From: Priestia megaterium
Lineage (GTDB): Bacteria > Bacillota > Bacilli > Bacillales > Bacillaceae_H
Reading direction: 5' to 3'
Length of the DNA: 64,000 nt
Assembly (NCBI GenBank): GCA_008180335.1
Contig: VTEF01000007.1
Coordinates: 60,060-124,059 of the forward strand
Shown: positions 17,915-28,699 of the stretch, piece by piece
Position numbering within the stretch: the stretch's first letter is position 1
Layout of the letters: the number at the start of each line of letters is the position of its first letter
The notes under the pieces: model-generated
What the model was told of the DNA's origin: nothing
Databases searched by the model: none
What the model saw: only the letters and a program-made list of their open reading frames with translations
Position numbers and translations under genes: made by a program

Positions 17915-19597
17915 TCATGAAATCCCAACAATTCGGTCATTTTTTTTTTCATCGCTCGGAACAACAGCCTCATGTAAACGTTGCTCTAATTCTAAGCTAT
18001 ATTCTGTTGTTTGTTCGGCTGTCCATTTTAATTCTTTTGCCATATAGTTAATGACTGGCTCTTTCCATCTTCTTACCCACTGGATGTCAAAGAATAAGGC
18101 ACCTGTACGACGAATGAAGAAATCAACTGGTTTTGATACCATCTCTTCTTGAATGCCATATTGAACTTGTAAGAAGACACTTGCGGGCAAGTTGCTTTCC
18201 TTCATTTTAACTGTTTCATCTTTCATATAACCATAAACGACATCAATATTAGATCCGTAACGCTTCGTTAATTTTTCTGCAACCTCATATGATAGTCCTA
18301 ATTTAACGCCTTGTTTTGCTTTTTCTTCAACATATAGCGGAAAATTTGCAGATCCGCCAACGTCACCGCCTGAAATTGGTAAATTCTTTGTTTGTCCTGC
18401 TTTAAATGTTAAACCCTCTGCTTGCAATTGCTGTGCGACAGAATTCACAACCACTTCTGCCATTTTTCTGTATCCAGTTAATTTTCCACCTGCAATAGTA
18501 ATTAACCCTGAATCTGATGTCCAAATTTCATCTTTACGAGAAATTTCGGAAGGATCTTTTCCTTCTTCGTGAATAAGCGGTCGTACACCAGCCCAGCTAG
18601 ATTCTACATCTTCTACTGTCATGTTAACCATTGGGAACATATAGTTAATAGCATCGATTACATATTGACGATCTTTGCTTGTCATACGCGGATTTCTCGC
18701 ATCTTCTTTATATACAGTATCTGTCGTGCCTACATATGTTTTTCCATCACGTGGAATCGCAAAAACCATTCTTCCGTCTGGTGTATCAAAATAAATGGCT
18801 TGTGTGAGCGGGAAACGTTTTTGGTCAATGACAAGGTGAATCCCTTTTGTCAATTGCAGCTGTTTTCCCTTTTTAGAATTATCTTTTTCACGTAATGTAT
18901 CCACCCATGGACCTGCTGCATTTACGATTTTTTTCGCATAGATTTTATATTGTTTTTTCGATAATTGATCGCTTACGACAACTCCGGCTACTTTCCTATT
19001 TTTATAAATAAACTCTTCTACTTTGGAATAGTTGACTAAATCCGCCCCTCTTTTTACCGCTTCTTTTGCTACTTCAATTGTTAAACGGGCATCATCTGTT
19101 TTATATTCAACGTAATATCCGCCACCTTTTAAATCTTTAGACTTTACTAGCGGTTCTTTGTTCATTGTTTCATTTGCACTAAACATTTTACGGCGTTCAG
19201 AACGCTTTACTCCTGCTAAAAAGTCATACACTCGTAAGCCAATTGATGTTGAAAATTTTCCAAATGTACCTCCCTTATGAAACGGTAATAGCATCCATTC
19301 AGGTGTCGTTACATGCGGTCCATTTTCATATACAATCGCACGTTCTTTCCCTACTTCTGCAACCATTTTGACTTCGAACTGTTTTAAATAGCGCAAACCA
19401 CCATGAACAAGTTTTGTTGAGCGGCTTGACGTGCCAGCTGCAAAGTCTTGCATTTCCACTAATGCGGTTTTCATTCCACGATTTGTTGCATCAAGTGCGA
19501 TTCCAGATCCCGTAATTCCTCCTCCAATTACAAGTAAATCATATTGTTTTTGTTCCATTTCGATTAATTTATTTACACGTGTTTGACTAGAAAACAT
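17915..19597 (-). CDS. glpD: Aerobic glycerol-3-phosphate dehydrogenase GlpD
   Basis: GlpD oxidises glycerol-3-phosphate to dihydroxyacetone phosphate at the membrane with FAD and quinone. The 560 residues show the FAD motif [15 protein letters not shown] (about 23-37), [20 protein letters not shown] and [17 protein letters not shown]. The SD GAGGGG precedes ATG 19597. The leader carries a terminator hairpin preceded by the GGAGAATCGGAGA element at 19680-19700, the arrangement on which GlpP acts in B. subtilis. Confidence 0.96.
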   Translation of the reverse strand: MFSSQTRVNKLIEMEQKQYDLLVIGGGITGSGIALDATNRGMKTALVEMQDFAAGTSSRSTKLVHGGLRYLKQFEVKMVAEVGKERAIVYENGPHVTTPEWMLLPFHKGGTFGKFSTSIGLRVYDFLAGVKRSERRKMFSANETMNKEPLVKSKDLKGGGYYVEYKTDDARLTIEVAKEAVKRGADLVNYSKVEEFIYKNRKVAGVVVSDQLSKKQYKIYAKKIVNAAGPWVDTLREKDNSKKGKQLQLTKGIHLVIDQKRFPLTQAIYFDTPDGRMVFAIPRDGKTYVGTTDTVYKEDARNPRMTSKDRQYVIDAINYMFPMVNMTVEDVESSWAGVRPLIHEEGKDPSEISRKDEIWTSDSGLITIAGGKLTGYRKMAEVVVNSVAQQLQAEGLTFKAGQTKNLPISGGDVGGSANFPLYVEEKAKQGVKLGLSYEVAEKLTKRYGSNIDVVYGYMKDETVKMKESNLPASVFLQVQYGIQEEMVSKPVDFFIRRTGALFFDIQWVRRWKEPVINYMAKELKWTAEQTTEYSLELEQRLHEAVVPSDEKKNDRIVGIS

Positions 19598-19629
19598 TAG
19601 TCATTCCCCTCTCTTTTTACAAGATGTAA

Positions 19630-19700
19630 AAAAAGAGAGACCACAAATCGCATATACAGATGTTTGCATATGGATTCATGGTCTCTCCGATTCTCCAACC
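19630..19700 (-). promoter_or_regulatory. glpD leader: GlpP-type attenuator
   Basis: On the minus strand, GGAGAATCGGAGA runs directly into a terminator stem GAGAGACCA / TGGTCTCTC (19635-19643/19679-19687), followed by TTTTTTT. The same GGAGAATnGGAGA element precedes the glpF hairpin. Antitermination by GlpP at this kind of leader is established for B. subtilis glpD. Confidence 0.8.
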
Positions 19701-19763
19701 AATTTATTAACTTGTATTTAATATATCATACTTCTGTCTATTTTTAAAGGTATTTCACTCAAA

Positions 19764-21272
<1,509 letters not shown>

Positions 21273-21331
21273 CTATATTTCATCTGGTTTTTATTTTACA
21301 TAATTCGTAGCTAAAGCGCATTCATTATTTC

Positions 21332-22153
21332 TTACGCGCTTTTCTTCACCACTGTATTTGTTGGTTTCATTTTTGATAGTGCAAATACAATACTAAATAC
21401 AACCACAACAGCTGCAATAACAGTCCATAAAGAATTCGTCATGCTATCTCGGAATGCGACTTGATAGAATACTGCTCCAAGCGAACCTCCAAGCAGTGGA
21501 CCTACAACAGGAATCCAAGCATACTTCCAATTAGAGCTTCCTTTACCTGCAATAGGTAAAATCGCATGTGCAATACGCGGTCCTAAGTCACGTGCTGGAT
21601 TAATCGCATAACCCGTTGTTCCTCCAAGAGAAAGACCGATACTTACAATTAAAAATCCAACGATTAAAGGATTTAGCCCATCTGTAAACTTATTGCCGCC
21701 AATTGCTAAAATACCAAGTACTAAAATAAATGTACCGATTGTTTCACTTAGCAAATTAGCAAATGGATTCGGAATTGCTGGGCCTGTTGCAAATACGCCA
21801 AGCTTTGTTCCTGGATCACTTGTTTCTTTCCAGTGCGGTAAATAATGAAGATACGTAATTATTGCTCCAAGAATGGCACCAAGAAACTGTGCTACTATAT
21901 ATAATGGTACATCTGCCCATGAGAAATCGCCAACGATTGCAAGCGCAATGGTTACTGCTGGATTTAAGTGTGCTCCACTTATATTACCAACTGCATAAAC
22001 ACCCATTGTAACAGCTAGCCCCCATCCCATTGTAATAACAATCCAACCTGAGTTAGCTGCAAATGAGTTTTTCAAGCTGACACCTGCACATACACCTGCA
22101 CCTAATACAATTAAAATCATTGTTCCAATAACTTCACCCAAAAATGGACTCAT
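21332..22153 (-). CDS. glpF: Glycerol uptake facilitator GlpF
   Basis: This 273-residue aquaglyceroporin has six membrane helices and two half-helices with the NPA boxes SGAHLNPAVT and GYAINPARDLGPR. The Asp after the second box is the glyceroporin mark. It passes glycerol into the cell for GlpK. It is the first gene of glpFK, behind a leader attenuator and a promoter overlapped by a cre site. Confidence 0.96.
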   Translation of the reverse strand: MSPFLGEVIGTMILIVLGAGVCAGVSLKNSFAANSGWIVITMGWGLAVTMGVYAVGNISGAHLNPAVTIALAIVGDFSWADVPLYIVAQFLGAILGAIITYLHYLPHWKETSDPGTKLGVFATGPAIPNPFANLLSETIGTFILVLGILAIGGNKFTDGLNPLIVGFLIVSIGLSLGGTTGYAINPARDLGPRIAHAILPIAGKGSSNWKYAWIPVVGPLLGGSLGAVFYQVAFRDSMTNSLWTVIAAVVVVFSIVFALSKMKPTNTVVKKSA

Positions 22154-22194
22154 CTAAAAAACCCCCTTTTATAAAGAAACAGATTGTTTATTGG

Positions 22195-22270
22195 AAAATA
22201 AGAAAAATCCACAATAGCCCCTTTCTAAAACATTAAAAAGGTTATATCGTGGATCTCCTATTCTCCGTCA
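22195..22270 (-). promoter_or_regulatory. glpF leader: GlpP-type attenuator
   Basis: On the minus strand, GGAGAATAGGAGA (about 22254-22266) is followed by a hairpin ATCCACGATA / TATTGTGGAT (22245-22254/22207-22216) and TTTTTC. It has the same layout as the glpD leader. Confidence 0.75.
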
Positions 22271-22290
22271 CATCTATTAACTTATTTAAG

Positions 22291-22319
22291 AGTTTACTAG
22301 CTTTTGAAAGCGTTGTCAA
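22291..22319 (-). promoter_or_regulatory. glpFK promoter overlapped by a cre site
   Basis: On the minus strand, TTGACA (22314-22319), a 17-nt spacer and TAAACT (22291-22296). The plus-strand 14-mer TGAAAGCGTTGTCA (22305-22318) matches the CcpA cre consensus at 13 of 14 positions and covers the -35 box. Catabolite repression of glpFK is known in B. subtilis. Confidence 0.75.
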
Positions 22320-22326
22320 TCACTTT

Positions 22327-22890
22327 TTATGATTTTAGGAATGAAATATTCCACAATTTTTTATTTGATGTTGTAACAGCCGCAGCACCTGATTCAATCG
22401 CCTTTCTAACTTCTTCTTCTGATCGAATAAGTCCTCCTGCCAATACAGGAATGCCTGTTTCAGCCGCTACTTCCTGTATTAAATGCGGAACAATTCCAGG
22501 TAAGAGTTCAATATAGTCAGGCTTTACTTTTTTGATGATTTCATAACTTTTCTTCAGTGCTGTGCTGTCTAACAAAAACACACGTTGTATTGCATAAATA
22601 CCTCGTTGTTTAGCTTTTAAAATGACATTTGTACGTGTTGAAATAATTCCTGCAGGCTTAAATTCTTGACAAAGAAAATCAACGGCATACTCATCTTGTT
22701 TTAGGCCATGAATTAAATCAAGATGGATAATCAGCTTCTTATTATGATGGCTGACCTCTTTCATGATTCCACGCAATAAACCAATTTGATTGTCCAACAG
22801 CACACCATATTCATAATCACTTTCTAAAAATCGTTCTAATTGCTTCATATCGCGGACAGCCGGCAAAACTGATTGACCATGAAAACTCAT
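22327..22890 (-). CDS. glpP: Glycerol uptake antiterminator GlpP
   Basis: GlpP binds glycerol-3-phosphate and the leaders of glpFK and glpD mRNA to prevent termination and stabilise mRNA. The 187-residue TIM-barrel-like protein has [33 protein letters not shown], and [12 protein letters not shown] ending in [13 protein letters not shown]. It lies next to glpF as in B. subtilis. A second GlpP paralogue (37230-37829) in this window shares all these segments with changes. Confidence 0.95.
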   Translation of the reverse strand: MSFHGQSVLPAVRDMKQLERFLESDYEYGVLLDNQIGLLRGIMKEVSHHNKKLIIHLDLIHGLKQDEYAVDFLCQEFKPAGIISTRTNVILKAKQRGIYAIQRVFLLDSTALKKSYEIIKKVKPDYIELLPGIVPHLIQEVAAETGIPVLAGGLIRSEEEVRKAIESGAAAVTTSNKKLWNISFLKS

Positions 22891-22949
22891 TTATTTTCCC
22901 TCACTTGTTCTATTTCATTTTTCTTTTATTATGACAAAAGTTTGTGAAA

Positions 22950-22980
22950 AAAACACCATGCAATTGCATGGTGTAATCGA
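22950..22980 (-). terminator. Terminator of yhcX
   Basis: Perfect palindrome ACACCATGCAATTGCATGGTGT (22956-22977 approximately), followed by TTTTTT on the minus strand. Confidence 0.9.
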
Positions 22981-24516
22981 TTATTTTTTATATTTAATGT
23001 TATAGACATCATGCCTGCGATCTTTTAATTGACGAACTGTACCTGACTGGCGCTGTCTTCGCAAAATTTCTAAATCGACATCTCCTATAACAACCATTTC
23101 AATATTTGGGTTACATTCTCCAACGATTCCATCTCGCGCAAATTCAAAATCTGATGGAGCAAAAATTGCAGACTGGGCATATTGAATGTCCATGTTCTCC
23201 GTTTCAGGCAGGTTTCCGACGGTTCCAGCAATCACTGTGTAGATTTGGTTTTCAACTGCTCGAGCTTGAGAGCAATACCGAACGCGCAAATAGCCTTGGC
23301 GATCCTCTGTACAAAACGGGGTAAAAATAATATTTGCTCCCTTATCTGTTGCAATACGTGCTAGTTCTGGAAATTCAATGTCATAGCAGATTTGAATCGC
23401 TATTTTTCCACAATCTGTATCAAATACTTCTACATTGCTTCCCGGGCTAATCCCCCACCATTTCCTCTCATTCGGAGTTATATGAACTTTATATTGCTTT
23501 TCAATCGTTCCATCTCGGCGGAATAAATAAGCAATGTTAAAGATGTCTCCATCTTCTTCTACAAAATGCGAGCCGCCAATAATATTGACATTGTATTTAA
23601 TAGCCAAGTTTGTAAACAGTTCAATATACTCTTCTGTGTATTCTGTTAAGCGCTGGACAGCCTTGCTTGGAATTTGCTCATCAAGAAATGACATAAGCTG
23701 CGTCGTAAAGATTTCTGGAAACACACAAAAATCAGCTTTCGCATCGTACGCTACGTCTGTATAATATTCTACTTGTGTAGCAAACTCTTCAAATGAATTA
23801 ATTTGTTTCATCATATATTGAACAACACAGATGCGTACAGGAAAAGAAGTTTTAAAATGCCTTTTAGAACGACGAACATAATCGACGTTATTCCATTCCA
23901 TTAATGTGGCATACTTATTAGAAGCAAGATCATCTGGCAAATACCCAGGATTAATGCGCATTAATGTAAAGCCATTCATTAATTGAAATGACAGCACTGG
24001 ATCGTACAGCTTATGATGAATGACTTGTTCTACATATTCTCTAGGAGACATTTCTGATGCATGCTGATGATAATGAGGGATTCGTCCTCCAATAATAATA
24101 CTTTTCAAATTATATTCTCGAGCTAAATCTTTGCGGGCTTCATATAATCTCCGGCCAATTTTTATTCCTCGATACTTCGGATGAACCATCACTTCAATGC
24201 CGTATAAATTATATCCCTCTGGATTATGGTTCGTAATATAACCTTCATCTGTAATATCATCCCACGTATGCTGATCATCATATTCATCAAAGTTTACAAT
24301 TAGACTTGCACATGATCCAATAATGTCACCATTATATTCTGCACAAATTTGTCCTTCAGGAAATACCGCTAAGTGGCTTTCTAATTGCTCTCTTTTCCAA
24401 GGATCCATTCCTGGAAATGATAATTGCTGCAGTGCTAGAATTGCATCTATATCTTCATGTTTAATGTTTCGAATAACCATCTTTTTTTCAAATTTAGATA
24501 AATCTATTGTCGACAT
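22981..24516 (-). CDS. yhcX: GNAT acetyltransferase fused to a nitrilase domain, YhcX
   Basis: The 511-residue protein joins an N-terminal GNAT domain (about 12-200, acetyl-CoA loop HPKYRGIKIGRRLYEARK) to a carbon-nitrogen hydrolase domain (about 225-490). The nitrilase triad can be read as Glu in FCVFPEIFT, Lys in EKQYKVHIT and Cys in IQICYDIEFPE. The length matches B. subtilis YhcX (about 513 aa). The natural substrate is not settled; an amidase acting on small omega-amides is a common suggestion. It lies next to glpP as in B. subtilis. Confidence 0.92.
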   Translation of the reverse strand: MSTIDLSKFEKKMVIRNIKHEDIDAILALQQLSFPGMDPWKREQLESHLAVFPEGQICAEYNGDIIGSCASLIVNFDEYDDQHTWDDITDEGYITNHNPEGYNLYGIEVMVHPKYRGIKIGRRLYEARKDLAREYNLKSIIIGGRIPHYHQHASEMSPREYVEQVIHHKLYDPVLSFQLMNGFTLMRINPGYLPDDLASNKYATLMEWNNVDYVRRSKRHFKTSFPVRICVVQYMMKQINSFEEFATQVEYYTDVAYDAKADFCVFPEIFTTQLMSFLDEQIPSKAVQRLTEYTEEYIELFTNLAIKYNVNIIGGSHFVEEDGDIFNIAYLFRRDGTIEKQYKVHITPNERKWWGISPGSNVEVFDTDCGKIAIQICYDIEFPELARIATDKGANIIFTPFCTEDRQGYLRVRYCSQARAVENQIYTVIAGTVGNLPETENMDIQYAQSAIFAPSDFEFARDGIVGECNPNIEMVVIGDVDLEILRRQRQSGTVRQLKDRRHDVYNIKYKK

Positions 24517-24593
24517 ACGTTTAACAATCCTTTCTTACGCTTAGCTAAGCAATTAGTTTCCCTTTTTCTTATTATAATAAACAAAAAAGAAAA

Positions 24594-24636
24594 TTCAAAA
24601 ATACCGTTCAATTAGAAATTGCTAATTGAACGGTAT
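24594..24636 (-). terminator. Terminator of the L,D-transpeptidase gene
   Basis: Stem AAATACCGTTCAATTAG / CTAATTGAACGGTATTT with a 6-nt loop; on the minus strand it is followed by TTTGAATTTTC. Confidence 0.85.
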
Positions 24637-24639
24637 TTG

Positions 24640-25416
24640 TTATTTACATATATTCAATTGAATAGATGTCTTCTTATTTGGATAATTTTCGATAAAACCA
24701 GGACCTAAATAAACTTTTATACCATTTATTTTATAAACATTGTAACGTTCCCCTCTAGAGAGTGTTCGAATTTTAACCCACTTTCCACTTTGTTCTTTTA
24801 ATAGAATCATCGGTGATTTGATTGTGACAAACCCTATTTGGCCTTTTACCATTTTTTTAGTTAAACACGGATTTTGGGGAGCTGCTGGTTTGGAAGAATG
24901 AAGCTTATACCCATATTTTTGGGCTAAGGAATCAAAATTCTGAGATTTAAATTGGCCAATAACAACTTTTGTGCCTGTTCGAACTTGATCAAATAGCCAC
25001 CTTATTTCTTCATTATACATTCTGACACAACCTGAGCTTGCATAAGTACCAATTGATTTTGCATTATTATTACCATGTATAGCATAAGTCGTTCCATATG
25101 TTCCTCGTGCATTTAACCCAAGCCATCGATCTCCTAACGGATTCCGCGGGTCTCCTCCGCGAATATTTCCTTTATAATAAGGTCTATTTTTAATCTTATT
25201 CACAATGCTAAAAGTGCCCTCTGGTGTATAACTTTGTTTCCTTCCTGTAGCGACTTTAAATGTTCGAACTAATTTTCCATTATTAAAAAAAGCTAGTGTA
25301 TTAGTGGATTTGTTAATGATAATAAGTTGATTGCTAGCGGCAGATACCTTTGGTGTAACCCCCATTCCCATAAATAAAAGAACCAAACTAACGAATAAAA
25401 CAGCAAGCTTTTTCAT
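24640..25416 (-). CDS. Secreted L,D-transpeptidase (YkuD domain)
   Basis: This 258-residue protein has a Sec signal peptide (about 1-26, ending VSA-AS). A YkuD catalytic domain (about 30-155) follows. The active-site signature starts at HGNNNAKSIGTY and ends with SSGCVRM, with Cys as nucleophile. The C-terminal 70 residues look like an SH3-like wall-binding region. Such enzymes make 3-3 peptidoglycan cross-links or act in the spore or cell wall. It is monocistronic. The substrate site beyond the family level cannot be read. Confidence 0.9.
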   Translation of the reverse strand: MKKLAVLFVSLVLLFMGMGVTPKVSAASNQLIIINKSTNTLAFFNNGKLVRTFKVATGRKQSYTPEGTFSIVNKIKNRPYYKGNIRGGDPRNPLGDRWLGLNARGTYGTTYAIHGNNNAKSIGTYASSGCVRMYNEEIRWLFDQVRTGTKVVIGQFKSQNFDSLAQKYGYKLHSSKPAAPQNPCLTKKMVKGQIGFVTIKSPMILLKEQSGKWVKIRTLSRGERYNVYKINGIKVYLGPGFIENYPNKKTSIQLNICK

Positions 25417-25647
25417 ATATTAGCTCCCCCTATATATCTCTATACACATGATTATAAAAGAATATAAAGGAGGAAAGAACAGTTTCTACCTTATAAGTCA
25501 AAATATTCTAAAATTTTATCTTTCCATTTCTTTTATCGACAATTTTTCTTATTTTACTCAATCTCTTTTAGATTTAACTACTGATTAACATGAAATAAAA
25601 ACAGTGTAGAACACTGATATTTGTAAATCCCCTAATTAACGATAAAA

Positions 25648-25677
25648 TAAAAAGGAACGTTTAAAACGTTCCTTTCT
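25648..25677 (-). terminator. Terminator of yhcU
   Basis: Palindrome AAGGAACGTTTAAAACGTTCCTT; on the minus strand it is followed by TTTTATTTT. Confidence 0.88.
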
Positions 25678-26078
25678 TAATGAACATAATCCTTATACGT
25701 TTCATCCTGAGAATAAGAAATCAGATGATTTTCTTTCATAAAAGAATCAATAGGAATAGGAAAAACAAGCCCATATTTCTCAAGGGTTTTAATATTTTTT
25801 GTAAATATTTCCCGATCACTACTTTGAATATGGCGATTTTGTATTGATTCAATCACTGCAATTACCGTTTGCAGACTACTAATGACTTGCAATGCCTCAT
25901 TAAGTAAGCCATTATATAAATGATTAGATTGATCGTTATGTTTAAACAGATGATAACTATGAATTTGTTCAAGCTCTTCTGTTAACATATATTGAGGTAA
26001 TAACTGATACAGAAGCTGTTCCTTTAACTCTTCTATGTAGTTTTCCATTTCTATTGGAGCTGCGCAAGCAATTTTCAA
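25677..26078 (-). CDS. yhcU: Conserved protein YhcU
   Basis: This 133-residue soluble, mostly helical protein starts MKIACAAPIEMENYIEELKE. Similarity to the Bacillus YhcU family and its position beside yhcT support the name. There is no membrane segment or known catalytic motif. Function is unknown. The SD AAGGAGGGGG precedes the ATG. It is divergent from yhcT. Confidence 0.75.
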   Translation of the reverse strand: MKIACAAPIEMENYIEELKEQLLYQLLPQYMLTEELEQIHSYHLFKHNDQSNHLYNGLLNEALQVISSLQTVIAVIESIQNRHIQSSDREIFTKNIKTLEKYGLVFPIPIDSFMKENHLISYSQDETYKDYVH

Positions 26079-26238
26079 TGGTCCCCCTCCTTTTGTAAGT
26101 TTGTTTTACATATGTATTTAGCATAACATAAACATAAACTCAGAACTTTAGGTAGTTATTTCCTCCTATAAAATGGAACTTATTCTATACAATCATCACC
26201 GTTTAACCGAAGAACAAAGAAAGTAGGAAGGTGTTCAT

Positions 26239-27171
26239 ATGAAGCAATCTTATGAATGGTTTAAAGATATAATTAAAACCGAAGATAATGGTCTCACAAT
26301 CGAAACCTATTTAAAGTCTAAATGGCTTTTGCCAAAAAAAACTTTGCATTTATTCCGTATGAATAAAAGCGTACTTGTAAATGGCCATGCCATGCCTTGG
26401 CACCACAAATTAGCAACCGGTGATGAGGTGCATTTACATTTTTATTTTCCCGAAGAGCATGATATAGAGCCCTTTAACATGCCGCTTGATATTTGCTATG
26501 AAGATGATCATATTTTAATTATTAATAAGCCTAGTGGACTTGATACCCACCCTTCAGCACCGCAAGATAAAAAGACGCTGTTAAATGCCGTAGCTTTCTA
26601 TTTTTCGTCGATAGGATTAAAGACAAAGCCACGTCATGTTCATCGCCTTGATCGTGATACATCCGGAACTATTTTATTCACAAAGCATGCAGTAGCAAGT
26701 TCTGTTTTTGATCAACTGTTAGCTAATCGTGAAATTAAACGGTCTTATGTTGCACTTGTCCATGGAATCGTGCGAATGAATAGCGGGGTCATTCATGCAG
26801 CTATTGGACGTGACCGTCATCATCCAACGAGAAGAAGAGTTTCAAAAACTGGCCAAACTGCTCAAACAAATTATCAGGTATTAAAAAGGAATCGAGCTAA
26901 AAATGAAACACTCGTTTCTCTGTCACTTGACAGTGGTCGTACACACCAAATCCGCGTTCATATGAGCCACCTTGGTCACCCGCTCGTAGGTGATACTTTA
27001 TATGGTGGTAAAAAGACAGCGGCTCAGCAGCAGGCTCTTCATGCTTTTAAAGTCTCATTCTCCCATCCATTTAAGAAAATCCCAGTCAGTGTCGAAGCAA
27101 AAACCTCTCAGCCTCTCTTGCTTCCTTACGTCAAAGATATTTTTCAGAAAAATCTTTCTAGACAGGGATAA
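26239..27171 (+). CDS. yhcT: RluA-family pseudouridine synthase YhcT
   Basis: This 310-residue enzyme of the RluA/RluD family isomerises uridine in rRNA or tRNA. It has an S4-like N-terminal part (about 15-75). The catalytic motif HRLDRDTSGTILFTK carries the essential Asp. SLDSGRTHQIRVHMSHLGHPLVGDTLYGG follows near the C terminus. The SD AGGAAGGTG lies before ATG 26239. The target nucleotide cannot be inferred. A terminator follows at 27242-27282. Confidence 0.93.
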   Translation: MKQSYEWFKDIIKTEDNGLTIETYLKSKWLLPKKTLHLFRMNKSVLVNGHAMPWHHKLATGDEVHLHFYFPEEHDIEPFNMPLDICYEDDHILIINKPSGLDTHPSAPQDKKTLLNAVAFYFSSIGLKTKPRHVHRLDRDTSGTILFTKHAVASSVFDQLLANREIKRSYVALVHGIVRMNSGVIHAAIGRDRHHPTRRRVSKTGQTAQTNYQVLKRNRAKNETLVSLSLDSGRTHQIRVHMSHLGHPLVGDTLYGGKKTAAQQQALHAFKVSFSHPFKKIPVSVEAKTSQPLLLPYVKDIFQKNLSRQG

Positions 27172-27241
27172 ACCAAAACCATTGTTTCTGAATGCACATA
27201 AGGACACGTTCATAAAAAATGGCCTTCTATAAACATCACCT

Positions 27242-27283
27242 AAAAAAGTCAGCAGGACTCGTTCATCCTGCTGACTTTTTTAT
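27242..27283 (+). terminator. Terminator of yhcT
   Basis: Stem AAAAAGTCAGCAGGA / TCCTGCTGACTTTTT with loop CTCGTTCA. Confidence 0.92.
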
Positions 27284-27404
27284 TATTCTCTTCATCATTA
27301 TCACCTACGAATCATTTAATGATACCTTATTTGTTTGAGATAAAAACGATTCTAATGCAATCAAACGTTTCAATGATTGTTTTATAAATAAAATAAATTT
27401 CCAC

Positions 27405-27433
27405 TTAACATTCACTCAAACTTTATGTATAAT
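27405..27433 (+). promoter_or_regulatory. SigA promoter of the SDF symporter gene
   Basis: TTAACA (27405-27410), a 17-nt spacer and perfect TATAAT (27428-27433). The leader of about 35 nt holds only the SD. Confidence 0.8.
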
Positions 27434-27472
27434 ACACAAATAAAGAACATTTGTATTTTTAGGGAGGACACA

Positions 27473-28663
27473 ATGAAAAAATTCGGTCTTTTACCACGAA
27501 TTGTCTTGGCAATTGCTGCTGGTATTTTAATCGGCAGTTTTGCACCAGAGTGGTTCGTTCGCATATTCGCTACATTCAATGGAATCTTCGGTAATTTTTT
27601 AGGGTTTGCCATCCCTCTTATTATTGTTGCATTTATTGCACCTGGAATTGGTGAAATTGGCAAAGGTGCCGGAAAATTCTTAGGGTTGACAACTAGTTTA
27701 GCTTACTTGTCCACTATTGTGGCTGGACTACTAGCTTATCTTGCTGCTCATAATTTATATCCAGTTATATTAAATAAAGCAGGTCAATCTTCAGCTTTTG
27801 AAAATCCTGAAGAAGCTTTACTTAAGCCATTTTTCGAATTAGAAATCCCAGCTACTATGGAAGTTATGACAGCGTTAGTATTAGCGTTCACATTAGGGCT
27901 CGGAATGGCCGCAATTAAAAGTGACGCGCTAAAGAATGTCATGATTGATTTTCGCTCTATTGTTGAATTATTAATTTCTAAAATCATCATTCCACTGCTT
28001 CCAATTCATATCCTTGGTATTTTCGCCAATATGACGCAAGGTGGACAAGTGCAAACAATTATGACAGTGTTTGCAAAAGTATTTGCGATGATTGTTGTTC
28101 TTCACTTTACGATTCTTGTGATTCAATATACAGTAAGTGGAACACTCTCTCGTAAAAATCCTTTTTCATTGCTAAAAGGAATGTTGCCAGCTTATTTCAC
28201 AGCTCTTGGCACACAATCATCTGCATCTACTATTCCTGTTACATTAGAACATGCCAAAAAGAATGGTGTACAAGAAAAAGTAGCAGATTTCTCTATTCCA
28301 CTTTTGGCAACGATTCATCTATCTGGAAGTACAATCACAATTGTTTCGTGCGCCATGGCTGTTCTTTATATGAACGGAACAGAAACAGCGTTCTCAACCG
28401 TGCTTTCATTTATTTTAATGCTAGGTATTACAATGATTGCCGCACCTGGTGTTCCTGGTGGTGGCGTAATGGCTTCATTAGGCCTTCTGCAAACAATGCT
28501 TGGTTTTGATGCAACAATGGTTTCATTAATGATTGCTTTATACCTAGCACAAGATAGCTTCGGTACAGCTTGTAATGTAACAGGCGACGGAGCGATTGCC
28601 CAGCTTGTCGATCGTTTGACATCAAAAAAAAATAGTAAAGCTAACATTAAACAAGTGAGCTAA
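27473..28663 (+). CDS. Dicarboxylate/amino acid:cation symporter (SDF family)
   Basis: This 396-residue symporter has eight membrane helices plus re-entrant loops. The serine-rich hairpin TQSSASTIPVTLEHAKKNG and the C-terminal sequence GVPGGGVMASLG / ACNVTGDGAIA mark the family. The ATG at 27473 has SD AGGGAGGA; an earlier frame start at 27425 lies within the -10 region and is rejected. The altered NMDGT region (LSGSTITIV) suggests a subgroup other than GltP/GltT, so the substrate is open (serine/threonine or a dicarboxylate). Confidence 0.88.
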   Translation: MKKFGLLPRIVLAIAAGILIGSFAPEWFVRIFATFNGIFGNFLGFAIPLIIVAFIAPGIGEIGKGAGKFLGLTTSLAYLSTIVAGLLAYLAAHNLYPVILNKAGQSSAFENPEEALLKPFFELEIPATMEVMTALVLAFTLGLGMAAIKSDALKNVMIDFRSIVELLISKIIIPLLPIHILGIFANMTQGGQVQTIMTVFAKVFAMIVVLHFTILVIQYTVSGTLSRKNPFSLLKGMLPAYFTALGTQSSASTIPVTLEHAKKNGVQEKVADFSIPLLATIHLSGSTITIVSCAMAVLYMNGTETAFSTVLSFILMLGITMIAAPGVPGGGVMASLGLLQTMLGFDATMVSLMIALYLAQDSFGTACNVTGDGAIAQLVDRLTSKKNSKANIKQVS

Positions 28664-28666
28664 AAA

Positions 28667-28699
28667 AAAATGACCAGTCAAAAACTGGTCATTTTTCTA
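28667..28699. terminator. Bidirectional terminator
   Basis: Stem AAAAATGACCAGT / ACTGGTCATTTTT with loop CAAAA, between the converging symporter and chemoreceptor genes. Confidence 0.9.

Noticed and set aside
22327..22890. Idea that the two glpP genes arose by a recent duplication or transfer
   Set aside because: The proteins share motifs but differ widely along their length, so an old divergence is more likely and no mobile element is near.
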